In this document: positions 14,493 through 21,448 of the stretch, piece by piece | Layout of the letters: each line of letters opens with the position of its first letter | Position numbering within the stretch: the first letter of the stretch is position 1 | IMG/VR virus record: IMGVR_UViG_3300031673_000422 | Coordinates: 1 to 26,061 of that record | Reading direction: 5' to 3' (one strand) | DNA length: 26,061 nt | DNA from: a virus | The notes under the pieces: generated by a model | Databases searched by the model: none | What the model was told of the DNA's origin: nothing | Seen by the model: only the letters and a program-made list of their open reading frames with translations | Made by a program: the position numbers and the translations under genes

Positions 14493-14649
14493 TATAGCTG
14501 GCTACTACGGCGCTGTCGAACTTGTCTATCTTGTCTATCGCTGCTTTATATGCAGCGTACAAAGTGGAAAGAGCGTCTATCAATTCATCTCTAGTAAAAT
14601 TCTCTATCGGTTTATTACGATAATATGTTATTCTTTCACTACCTTTCAT
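14470..14649 (-). CDS. 59-residue small protein between portal and MuF genes
   Basis: Hand translation gives MKGSERITYYRNKPIENFTR followed by DELIDALSTLYAAYKAAIDK and a short polar tail ending NGTEPRE. The ribosome site AGGAGG stands five bases before the ATG, among the best in the window. The YYRNKPIENFTRDELIDAL pattern recurs in small phage proteins I have seen near portal genes, forming a strand followed by a helical hairpin; its function is unknown. It starts just after the portal stop and overlaps the MuF-like gene by 23 bases. Confidence 0.75.
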   Translation of the reverse strand: MKGSERITYYRNKPIENFTRDELIDALSTLYAAYKAAIDKIDKFDSAVVASYNGTEPRE

Positions 14650-14658
14650 TGCTTCCTC

Positions 14659-16047
14659 CTATCCTTTCAACGTTTCCGCTTCTGCTTCATCCAATACCCT
14701 ATTCTTTTGTTTCCGTAGGTAAGTTGTCATCTGTTTGGTTATTTCATTCTCGTCCTTCACTCGACCTCCTGCATCCAAAAGTTTAGATTCTAACATATCG
14801 ATTACTTGTTTTGTCGCTCCTTCCTCCATCACAGGTACGTCAAATTGATTCAAGGTTCTAATCAATACATCGCCACCGCGCAATCGTGATAGGTTAATCC
14901 CTTCTCTGAATTCATTCACCGTAATGCCCCCTGCGGTCAATGCGGCCAAGTATCTTTCCCATAATTTCTGTGCTTCCTCTTGGTATGCCGCTACTTGTGA
15001 AAAGTCCCACTTAACCATAATATTATCGCCGAATTCAGGCACCAGTCGCGCATTAATAATATCATCGTAGTGTTGGTACATCGGAGAGATAGTATCCTGC
15101 CACCAGGCTTTCCTCGCCTCACCGTAATTAGCATAAGTAGCCCGCTTCAATCCAACTGCAGCACCCACCAAGATGGGCGGTACGTCTAGTACCATGCAAA
15201 TACGGGCTTCATTGCGTTCATCTAGTGTCTCGAATCCCATTTCGCTAAATGATAACCCCGTCTTTTGATATTCAGCATCGGCGTCTAGCACTGCAGGAGA
15301 TAGCCATTTCATATAACCACCATAGCGTTGCTCCCACCTGCGCCTAATCGCTTTTACTTGAGCATCCTGTAAATGCTGTGTAGTTTTTAGTATTCCAGGT
15401 GGTATCCCTCCTCTTTCCCAAAACAACTTAATAAAATCAGTAGAACTATTGTCCACATCCCCTATTCTCGCGGCTACCGCCACAGGCGGCCAACCTCGAT
15501 ACATATTCAGCGGGTCAAAGTTCTTAAACACCAGTATATCTTCTTTAGGCACAATAATTTCACCAGTTAAGCCTGGGACTTTATATAAATAATGAGAAAT
15601 AAACTCAGTAGATGATTTAACCGGATTAAGCCAATCTGGTCTCAACGGCCATAATCCTACCGTCCGCCCCGCTGCGGATCGCTCTTTTTCCCAGTATGAT
15701 ACTCCGGCTAAATCTCCATAGATAGCATTTGCCGACCAGAAATCAAATTCCGCCATTTCGCTGTTAGGCGATTGTATTAATTTCCTCAATGGATGATCGG
15801 GGAGTTCCTCTTGTGATTTTTTATCATATACCCTTAAAGCCACCTGACTTGCCGAATTAGCGGTTTTGGCAATGCAAGCGAATATTAATTCATTCTTACG
15901 ATAACCTAATGTGGCCATCGTCTTGAAATCAACTTCTGAATATGATGGTTTGCCCTCCTCCCAGCTACTTACTCTAGTAGCCTGTAGTGCTTTCTCTCCG
16001 CCCATAATAACTCTGAATCCGAATAATAGTCTATCAAATATGTTCAT
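14659..16047 (-). CDS. Portal protein, HK97 type
   Basis: I start it at the ATG at 16047 (MNIFDRLLFGFRVIMGG) preceded by AAGGAG; an N-terminal extension of 28 codons in the same frame lies over the radical SAM gene and is rejected. The 462-residue product shows family segments: RKNELIFACIAKTANSASQV, ELPDHPLRKLIQSPN, the wing region with GLWPLRPDWLNPVKSS, DILVFKNFDPLNMYRGWPPV, LFWERGGIPPGILKTTQHL, and VLDVPPILVGAAVGLKRATY ANY-type clip/stem sequence. Twelve copies form the DNA gate at one capsid vertex and dock the terminase. It overlaps the radical SAM gene by 14 bases and is followed by the small AGGAGG gene. Confidence 0.95.
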   Translation of the reverse strand: MNIFDRLLFGFRVIMGGEKALQATRVSSWEEGKPSYSEVDFKTMATLGYRKNELIFACIAKTANSASQVALRVYDKKSQEELPDHPLRKLIQSPNSEMAEFDFWSANAIYGDLAGVSYWEKERSAAGRTVGLWPLRPDWLNPVKSSTEFISHYLYKVPGLTGEIIVPKEDILVFKNFDPLNMYRGWPPVAVAARIGDVDNSSTDFIKLFWERGGIPPGILKTTQHLQDAQVKAIRRRWEQRYGGYMKWLSPAVLDADAEYQKTGLSFSEMGFETLDERNEARICMVLDVPPILVGAAVGLKRATYANYGEARKAWWQDTISPMYQHYDDIINARLVPEFGDNIMVKWDFSQVAAYQEEAQKLWERYLAALTAGGITVNEFREGINLSRLRGGDVLIRTLNQFDVPVMEEGATKQVIDMLESKLLDAGGRVKDENEITKQMTTYLRKQKNRVLDEAEAETLKG

Positions 16048-16852
16048 AATTGCTCCTTGCATAAATAATTTCTGGTCGTGTCCATAATCGCTGAAACTTT
16101 TTCCACTCTTGATTTGTTTTTCCTTCATCATCTCGCCACAACATAGCGAATGGCATAAAACCCAAATTTAGCGTATCAGTTAATCTTTTCTCCGCTTTGC
16201 TTATTGTATCACCAGGAAAACCAATCAGATTATAACAACAAACATTGTGAGATGGCAATAAGTGTACTTCTATAAGTAGTTTTGATACATGCGCTAATGA
16301 TTCATAATCATCTGGAGTGTCGTATGCAAAATAAATTCTTTGCGGTTTTAGATCAACTAATAATTCAACATGCCAATCTTCCAGCAGGTATGCTTGTAAT
16401 CCGCCACTGAATATTGCCTTCTTCGGTTGTCTTTTCAACATTTGAAATACAGCCCTAATATGCTTTTCAGAACAAGCAAGTAAGTTATCGTCTTGTACAT
16501 TCCAGCCATCTTTTATTTCTAGTTCTTCAAACTTACCTTTGCATCGTTTCCAAACATAGCAAAACCAACATTTATTAGGACATCCTCTGCTGGTTATCGT
16601 GTTCCCCTTGCGTAAAAATCTCCCTGGTATAAATTCCCCCATTACATTCCCATAAGCTGGACCACCCAATTCAACAGGCGCGATCCATTTCCATGCCTTT
16701 GCTAATCGTTCAGCTTCTGGCTTATCCCATGTGAAAGTACAAGACACTAATATTTTGTCGGCTTTTACAAATAGTGTAGGATCTCCAACATAAGCATCTC
16801 GATCATCTGGTGTTTGGTTTGTTTTTCTAGGAAATACCCTGATCGCTTTCAT
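16034..16852 (-). CDS. Radical SAM enzyme, phage-encoded, substrate unknown
   Basis: A 272-residue protein with the canonical CxxxCxxC iron-sulphur motif, CPNKCWFC at 91-98. FSGGL (148-152) probably matches the SAM-contacting GG motif. YFAYDTPDD and NLIGFPGDT are strand and loop elements typical of the partial TIM barrel. Residues 1-75 resemble a Rossmann-like, B12-binding-type domain (DPTLFVKADKILVSCTFTWD and WIAPVELGGPAYG), though no cobalamin DxHxxG motif is present. Further cysteines at 104 and 127 could hold another ligand. AAGGAGG lies 9 bases before the ATG. The gene is lodged between terminase and portal genes and overlaps both neighbours, so it is a settled part of the late transcript. 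Substrate (DNA, RNA, protein or metabolite) cannot be told. Confidence 0.88.
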   Translation of the reverse strand: MKAIRVFPRKTNQTPDDRDAYVGDPTLFVKADKILVSCTFTWDKPEAERLAKAWKWIAPVELGGPAYGNVMGEFIPGRFLRKGNTITSRGCPNKCWFCYVWKRCKGKFEELEIKDGWNVQDDNLLACSEKHIRAVFQMLKRQPKKAIFSGGLQAYLLEDWHVELLVDLKPQRIYFAYDTPDDYESLAHVSKLLIEVHLLPSHNVCCYNLIGFPGDTISKAEKRLTDTLNLGFMPFAMLWRDDEGKTNQEWKKFQRLWTRPEIIYARSNYEHI

Positions 16853-17081
16853 GCACTTTTACCTCCTTCCCTTTCAATAAATAATCGCTGAATGTTTTGT
16901 CATAGCGTTTCTTCTGTTCTTTGCCAGCAATAAATGTACCAGTTATATAACCATTTTTTGTATTCATTTCCATATTTATTTCATCAAGAGTTATTTCAAT
17001 CATTACGCCATTACGTTGCTCGATCACGATACACGCCCTATCTTTCTTATTGCGTGAGAATAATTTTCTAAAGAAGTTCAT
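16827..17081 (-). CDS. Small basic protein, unknown
   Basis: An 84-residue protein, basic at the start (MNFFRKLFSRNKKDRACIVI), then strand-rich (VMIEITLDEINMEMN, GYITGTFIAGK) and ending with a charged helix. It starts in an ATGA overlap with the 39-residue membrane peptide and overlaps the radical SAM gene by 26 bases; the ribosome site for that enzyme lies within its last codons. It could be an accessory partner of the enzyme, but only the tight linkage supports this. No domain recognised. Confidence 0.65.
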   Translation of the reverse strand: MNFFRKLFSRNKKDRACIVIEQRNGVMIEITLDEINMEMNTKNGYITGTFIAGKEQKKRYDKTFSDYLLKGKEVKVHESDQGIS

Positions 17082-17197
17082 TCTTTCTTCTCCCTTAATT
17101 TTCTACCAACTTTTTCTCCGAGAAAACATACTAATCTTAATAAAGGCAAGCCAATGAAACAGGAAAGTATAACAGCAACAATAATTATTTTATTCAT
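17078..17197 (-). CDS. 39-residue single-helix membrane peptide
   Basis: The hand translation is MNKIIIVAVILSCFIGLPLL followed by RLVCFLGEKVGRKLREKKE: one membrane helix (about 3-25) and a positively charged cytoplasmic tail. GGAGG lies nine bases upstream. Its start codon is formed at the end of the duplicated terL 3' segment, and its stop overlaps the next ATG. This looks like a real tiny gene by its nesting, but function is unknown. Confidence 0.6.
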   Translation of the reverse strand: MNKIIIVAVILSCFIGLPLLRLVCFLGEKVGRKLREKKE

Positions 17198-17302
17198 ACG
17201 TGTATGCCTCCAAATTCTGAAAATCCTAATCCACTTACATTATATCTTAAGGCGTCAAACATGTATGCCCCCAAACTTTGAACCACCGAATAATACATTA
17301 TA
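17194..17302 (-). repeat. Tandem duplication of the 3' end of the large terminase gene
   Basis: Copy 1 (17255-17302) encodes the terL end, YNVLFGGSKFGGIHV plus TGA. Copy 2 (17194-17244), in the space after the stop, would encode YNVSGLGFSEFGGIHV plus TGA. Both begin TATAATGTA and share TTTGGxGGCATACAxGTxTGA. The second copy has no open frame upstream joined to it, so it looks like a decayed duplication left by recombination or an insertion event between terL and the following gene. Confidence 0.75.
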
Positions 17303-18613
17303 TGCACCGCTTGAAGCGTCTACCTGATCATCATGTGAACCATCAGGGAAATTATGCGACTCGTCTATATAATCTTTATTCCAGTCTCCTTCAATAAGAA
17401 AGACATTGCCAGATTCAACCATTGATGATAAGGGCTTCGCTCTTTCAATCTTATTCTTTGTGACCGTGTGAGTATAAACCGCATAACCCCCTAAAACATC
17501 TAGCCGGATATGTTCTAAATATAACTTGCTTCCTGCTCCTCCTTCCTGCTCAATATGGATCTCTGTGTTTATCCCATCCATAATAGCAGTGGTTTTCATT
17601 AGATTTTCTAATCGTTTGGCAGTATCACGCACTCGAATCGCATCTACAACCCAACCCTGTCCTTCCGATTCGGCCATTAATATCCCTGCGGTCCAATCGG
17701 GATCAACATTCTTTACAGAAGGTTCGGTAGCTGCCAAATCCCAATATCTGACTTTCCGACTATTTCTCGGATATGTGTTTTTCATGCGCCACCAAGATCG
17801 ACTGAATACCTTTCCGGCAGCCGGTTTTATAAACCAATTTCCCCCCTTGGTCGGATCCTCCCCTAATAAACGAATTCGATCAATATATGGCAAGGACATT
17901 AATCTGCCGAGATATTCAGGATCTCTCTCCATTAATATTTTATTGTCAAATATTGTAGATAAGAAAAATGCCACTGACATTGGAATTGCGCCTCGATGAT
18001 CTGCAAGCAGCTCTTCTCGTGAATCTGCCCAAACAATCTTGTCTCCTGATCTGGCCATCCAGCGAATCTTGCCGTCTTTAGCAGTATCAGCATAACCATC
18101 TTGATCTAACCACCATATTAAGAATTGACAAAGCCAGTTCGGTTCAGGATTAGCTCCTGCTCGGCAATAAGCCCGCATTTTATACATTGCCCTATTTCGA
18201 GAGAGCATATAAAAAAATTGTGTTTCCGTAAATGATTCTAATTGATCAAACTGCAATAATGCAAGTTGCGCACTATTGTAATTGTATTTTGTTTTTTCAT
18301 GCTGTAAGTGTGAGAATGAAATTTCAGCACCAGAAGGAAAACGAGCCCGATGAAACATTTCATTGAGACGCCCTCCAAGAAGAGGGTATAAAGCAGTAGC
18401 CTCGTCCCAAATGCCCCCTGCTTGTGTTACTTCTGGCATAGTTCGCCGAAGAGTTACGCAGGTAAACTTCTCACTCTTAATATGCCTTAATGGTTCTGTT
18501 GTCAAATAGAAGGTTTTTCCACCACCAGGAGCACCCCCAATAATAGCTATATCAGCAGGCGAAGAAGCAATAGCCTCTTGTCTAGGTTGTAGCCGGATCT
18601 CGGTCATTACCAT
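17255..18613 (-). CDS. terL: Terminase large subunit
   Basis: A 452-residue packaging motor. The ATPase part has Walker A GGAPGGGKT (26-34) and Walker B-like LALLQFDQLES near 117-127. The nuclease part has RYWDLAATE (acidic residue Asp292), IHIEQEGGAG (Glu355) and SHDDQVDASSG (Asp428/429/432), the three acidic positions of the RNase-H-like nuclease. It cuts concatemeric DNA and pumps it through the portal. It starts within the TerS gene (32-base overlap), with a second ATG two codons later. Length matches shorter terminases. The last 15 codons are duplicated after the stop. Confidence 0.96.
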   Translation of the reverse strand: MVMTEIRLQPRQEAIASSPADIAIIGGAPGGGKTFYLTTEPLRHIKSEKFTCVTLRRTMPEVTQAGGIWDEATALYPLLGGRLNEMFHRARFPSGAEISFSHLQHEKTKYNYNSAQLALLQFDQLESFTETQFFYMLSRNRAMYKMRAYCRAGANPEPNWLCQFLIWWLDQDGYADTAKDGKIRWMARSGDKIVWADSREELLADHRGAIPMSVAFFLSTIFDNKILMERDPEYLGRLMSLPYIDRIRLLGEDPTKGGNWFIKPAAGKVFSRSWWRMKNTYPRNSRKVRYWDLAATEPSVKNVDPDWTAGILMAESEGQGWVVDAIRVRDTAKRLENLMKTTAIMDGINTEIHIEQEGGAGSKLYLEHIRLDVLGGYAVYTHTVTKNKIERAKPLSSMVESGNVFLIEGDWNKDYIDESHNFPDGSHDDQVDASSGAYNVLFGGSKFGGIHV

Positions 18614-19121
18614 TTAATTTTTCTCTATCTTTTTCTTTATCCCGCTGATTGTCTGGAAGATAAACAGTAACTTGACCTGCCTGAGTAATATCCACCTTAT
18701 CTACAAACACCCCATGCGCTTTTCCAATAAGTTCTAATGCTCTTTGAGAGCTGTATAATTCCACTTTCAGGCCACTCGCAGTAGGAACGATAGATTTTAT
18801 TAAATGTAGTTTTCCTTTCTCTTTGGCTTTCTTGAAATTAAGACTGATCTTTCCTTTGGGATCAATATCCATGCAATCATCTAATGAAGCCCTTGCCTGA
18901 TCTGATAAAAGGGATAACGCCTCATCAGCGGACATTACTATTTCATTTATGCGTTCTTTTATAATTTTGGAAAGGTAATCATTAGTAATCAATCTGTGCC
19001 CTGTCTGCTTTGCTGACCTTTCAGAATAACCCGCCCTTATAGCTGCTTGTGCAGCATTCCAACACTTTAGGTATTCATTAATGAATACCTTTTGTTTCTT
19101 GCTTATCCTTCTACTTGTCAT
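18582..19121 (-). CDS. terS: Terminase small subunit
   Basis: A 179-residue protein of the Terminase_2 type: SRRISKKQKVFINEYLKCWN, AAQAAIRAGYSERSAKQTGH and RLITNDYLSKIIKER form the N-terminal helix-turn-helix DNA-binding domain; the middle is helical for ring assembly; the C-terminal 30 residues (NQRDKEKDREKLNGNDRDP) are charged and unfolded. It recognises the packaging site and stimulates TerL. The ATG shares one base with the upstream stop (TAATG) with TTAGGA as ribosome site. Confidence 0.94.
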   Translation of the reverse strand: MTSRRISKKQKVFINEYLKCWNAAQAAIRAGYSERSAKQTGHRLITNDYLSKIIKERINEIVMSADEALSLLSDQARASLDDCMDIDPKGKISLNFKKAKEKGKLHLIKSIVPTASGLKVELYSSQRALELIGKAHGVFVDKVDITQAGQVTVYLPDNQRDKEKDREKLNGNDRDPATT

Positions 19122-19351
19122 TATCCTAATGCACTTTCGGCTCTAATAGCTGACTGTAAACCCGACTTAAGCTCTCTTAAATAGTCAAACTGTGCTTTTA
19201 TTGTATCAAATTCGGCTTTAATTGTAAAATATTGCTTACTTTTATGCGCTAATTCACCCTTAATTGACACCATTTCAGCAATAGTTTGCTCTAAAAGCTT
19301 CACTTTTGTATCATAATCTAGTGAATAAACATCTTTAATTGATTCATCCAT
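19121..19351 (-). CDS. Small coiled-coil protein upstream of terS
   Basis: A 76-residue, almost wholly helical protein with heptad spacing (TKVKLLEQTIAEMVSIKGEL, FDTIKAQFDYLRELKSGLQS). No catalytic motif. It stops in a TAATG overlap with terS, so its translation drives or is coupled to terS; a regulatory or partner role for the small terminase is possible but unproven. Its own ribosome site is weak (AAGATAC), and a TATAAT element lies 8 bases upstream of the ATG, which could make a nearly leaderless message. Confidence 0.68.
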   Translation of the reverse strand: MDESIKDVYSLDYDTKVKLLEQTIAEMVSIKGELAHKSKQYFTIKAEFDTIKAQFDYLRELKSGLQSAIRAESALG

Positions 19352-19358
19352 GTATCTT

Positions 19359-19387
19359 ATTATAGCAGACTAGGTTGTCTTTCTAAA
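19359..19387 (-). promoter_or_regulatory. Possible promoter for the packaging genes
   Basis: The minus strand has TATAAT (19364-19359) with TTTAGA 17 bases upstream (four of six consensus matches). The predicted start lies at the ATG of the 76-codon gene, so a transcript from here would be nearly leaderless. In an AT-leaning region chance matches are common; treat as weak. Confidence 0.3.
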
Positions 19388-19612
19388 TATGGCATAGTCT
19401 ATATATTCGCCACAACTCCACACGACAAAAAAGCCTTTTTCAAACTCATACATTGCACCCTTTAACTTTGCACTCCAAATCGAACCGCTTCGTGCTTTTT
19501 CAATCTTATATTTTCGAATGAATTTGCCAAGTTCTTCATTTGATAAATTTTCTATAATATTCTTTTCAGATAAATCTAACTCCCTTATTGTTCCGTGGCT
19601 ATATATTTTCAT
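19370..19612 (-). CDS. Small protein, unknown
   Basis: I start it at the ATG five bases after AGGAGG; a GTG one codon earlier is less well spaced. The 80 residues begin MKIYSHGTIRELDLSEKNII, then ENLSNEELGKFIRKYKIEKA and a strand-rich end (WSAKLKGAMYEFEKGFFVVW). It reads as a helix-then-sheet domain with no known motif. It is one of several small accessory genes ahead of the packaging genes. Confidence 0.65.
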   Translation of the reverse strand: MKIYSHGTIRELDLSEKNIIENLSNEELGKFIRKYKIEKARSGSIWSAKLKGAMYEFEKGFFVVWSCGEYIDYAIFRKTT

Positions 19613-19653
19613 CACTTCCTCCTATTATAATAATCTAGTTAGAATTAGGATTT

Positions 19654-19953
19654 TTATTCATCATTCATTTCTCTCATTGCACTATATTGCGTCACTCCAT
19701 ATTTGTTAAGAATATAAAGAATCTTGTCTCTCTCTATCACTTTCCCTTTCATCAAAACTTTCTGGGAGGAGCCAGATTTCACTACCTCATCAATCACACT
19801 CTTGATTCCATGGCGAAGTTCGCACAATTCTTTGCGGCGAACCAAGAGCTCCCTTAGAGCTTCAGTCGTATGTTTACTCTCCGTATTTGCATGAAACGTA
19901 CTATTCCACTCTATCAATTCTCTTAATTTTTCATTCGTTACTTGTTCTATCAT
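19654..19953 (-). CDS. Small helical protein, unknown
   Basis: A 99-residue protein; the ATG follows AGGAGG by five bases, the same AGGAGGAAGTGATG string as the next gene downstream. It is helical, charged and rich in Leu/Glu/Lys (NEKLRELIEWNSTFHANTES, TTEALRELLVRRKELCELRH, ERDKILYILNKYGVTQ). It has no membrane segment and no metal site. No function assigned. Confidence 0.65.
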   Translation of the reverse strand: MIEQVTNEKLRELIEWNSTFHANTESKHTTEALRELLVRRKELCELRHGIKSVIDEVVKSGSSQKVLMKGKVIERDKILYILNKYGVTQYSAMREMNDE

Positions 19954-19963
19954 CACTTCCTCC

Positions 19964-20203
19964 TCATAATAACCTCGGCTGCCTTTCCATTTCTATGTTT
20001 CTGCTCCATCGTCTAGGTTGATCTGCAACATAGAGAGGTCTGTTCGATAATCTTCTATCCAGTTCCCATAAATAGTTTTTGTCTAGCTGTATAAATTTTA
20101 CAATTACATACATGGGCTCACAACCAAACTCATAGCATTCAAGCAAAACCACTTCTTGATTATTGGGTAGACATTCTTTTATATCATGCCATTTTGTTTT
20201 CAT
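19964..20203 (-). CDS. DUF551-like small protein
   Basis: A 79-residue protein. The beginning WHDIKECLPNNQEVVLLECY is reminiscent of DUF551 proteins, whose members start with a Trp, then a LP turn and strands, and are frequent in phage accessory regions with unknown function. The end (RRWSRNIEMERQPRLL) is basic. The ribosome site is weak. The similarity is judged by eye only. Confidence 0.6.
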   Translation of the reverse strand: MKTKWHDIKECLPNNQEVVLLECYEFGCEPMYVIVKFIQLDKNYLWELDRRLSNRPLYVADQPRRWSRNIEMERQPRLL

Positions 20204-20249
20204 AATCTACTTGATTCAAACGTGGTGCAATCAGCTTGTATCAATCTCT

Positions 20250-20420
20250 TTATCCTCTTACTATTTCTATTATTTTCCCTTTGCCATTACATTTTGGGCA
20301 AGTAATAGTTTTATAAACTGGCACAGCGTTTGTTAATCCGCTGTCTGCTTTTGTATAAAATTTTCTATAACCGCGACCATTGCACTCGGGACACGTTATT
20401 TCTCTGTCCCATATATCCAT
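20250..20420 (-). CDS. DnaJ-type zinc-knuckle protein
   Basis: I start it at the ATG at 20420, preceded by GGAG seven bases away; the frame extends further only to a TTG. The 56-residue protein has two CxxCxGxG units, CPECNGRG and CPKCNGKG, about 30 residues apart, which form the zinc centre found in the cysteine-rich region of DnaJ. Isolated copies occur in phage as small zinc proteins of unknown function. It begins 14 bases after the upstream stop. Confidence 0.72.
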   Translation of the reverse strand: MDIWDREITCPECNGRGYRKFYTKADSGLTNAVPVYKTITCPKCNGKGKIIEIVRG

Positions 20421-20434
20421 TTCGCTACTCCAAT

Positions 20435-21079
20435 TCAATCGATATATAATTTAAACAGTTCCTCATAATAGAAAGAGGCTTCTTGTATATATTCTCTTGC
20501 TTTCTGCCGATGATTGAAAGCACTTGCAATCAAATCCAAATCCCGGGTGCTTAATCCCAAACGTGCTTGCACAGCAAACTGTCGGTATTCTTCATCTGCA
20601 AACCCAAACGTTTGATTCAAAGTGGCCAGTGCTAACACAGGATCATCTACTGCAGTACGAGTACAGAATGTATCGATGTCATCCAACAACCAATCGCATA
20701 CTTTCACAAAGTCGGTATTTTCAAACAGGGCAGGTTTTTTCTGCAGTTCCTGCCAGAAGAGAAGCGCAACGTCACCCTGGATATATTCCCCTACTTCTAT
20801 TACTTCGCACTCTTCAAGACTCTGTGCATAGTGAAGCAAAGTATCCTGAAACTTCTTAGCGTCCTCGGACATCTTTGCTATTGCCTCATCAATCGATTTA
20901 GTTGGCGTGGGAATCGGCATGGCTGCTATAGTTTGAACCACATACCTCTCAACATCAACTTCCCACTGTTCCTTTTTCGCCATATTCATAGCTGCCGAAA
21001 TTAGAACAATCGCTATGATTAGCAAGAACGTTGCAACTACTAAATACCGTTTATTTTTACGTATGAATTTATTCATCAT
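20435..21079 (-). CDS. Membrane-anchored helical protein, unknown
   Basis: A 214-residue protein with a basic N-terminus (MMNKFIRKNKRYLVVATFLL), one membrane helix (about 12-31) and a long, acidic, helical outer domain, giving an N-in, C-out topology. Segments such as LHYAQSLEECEVIEVGEYIQ and ASAFNHRQKAREYIQEASFY are typical of helical bundles. The second ATG has better spacing from GGAGTGA. No catalytic site is visible. It sits with the L,D-transpeptidase and another anchored protein, forming an envelope-directed group. Confidence 0.68.
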   Translation of the reverse strand: MMNKFIRKNKRYLVVATFLLIIAIVLISAAMNMAKKEQWEVDVERYVVQTIAAMPIPTPTKSIDEAIAKMSEDAKKFQDTLLHYAQSLEECEVIEVGEYIQGDVALLFWQELQKKPALFENTDFVKVCDWLLDDIDTFCTRTAVDDPVLALATLNQTFGFADEEYRQFAVQARLGLSTRDLDLIASAFNHRQKAREYIQEASFYYEELFKLYID

Positions 21080-21109
21080 TCACTCCTACAAAGAACTTGT
21101 CGCCGTATA

Positions 21110-21442
21110 TCATTCCGCATATTTCTCAAAATCAATTTCAGACCCTGGATAAATGTTCCATCTACCATTTTTATTAGACCACCCTATTCGTGGGAATCGT
21201 TGATAGTGTAAACCAATTTCTATATGAAAATATCTTCCTAACTGCTGCCACAGTGGCATACAGCAACCAGGAATATTTAAACTCCATTTTCTTTCGCCTT
21301 CAAAACCGGTTATACTCCAGAGAACAGCATCATATTTGTAAAATTCATCGTTATATTTATCACCAGATATATCAAACGGTACTATGCCGATTATAACGAT
21401 AATCCATAAAATAATCTTTATCCACTTTTTCTTGTTCATCAT
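21110..21442 (-). CDS. Membrane-anchored small protein, unknown
   Basis: A 110-residue protein with Lys-rich start and hydrophobic helix (KKWIKIILWIIVIIGIVPFD), acting as anchor or signal peptide. The remaining part is rich in Trp, Tyr and Gly (WSLNIPGCCMPLWQQLGRYF, RFPRIGWSNKNGRWNIYPGS), suggesting an outer beta domain. AAGGAGG lies just upstream, favouring the second of two ATGs. It starts six bases after the L,D-transpeptidase stop. No family recognised. Confidence 0.65.
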   Translation of the reverse strand: MMNKKKWIKIILWIIVIIGIVPFDISGDKYNDEFYKYDAVLWSITGFEGERKWSLNIPGCCMPLWQQLGRYFHIEIGLHYQRFPRIGWSNKNGRWNIYPGSEIDFEKYAE

Positions 21443-21448
21443 TCCTCC

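Noticed and set aside
16048-16131. 28-codon N-terminal extension of the portal protein
   Set aside because: It overlaps the radical SAM gene, and the ATG at 16047 has an AAGGAG ribosome site and a normal portal start.
20204-20249. Gap between two accessory genes examined for a promoter or small gene
   Set aside because: No convincing -10/-35 pair, hairpin or start with ribosome site was found.
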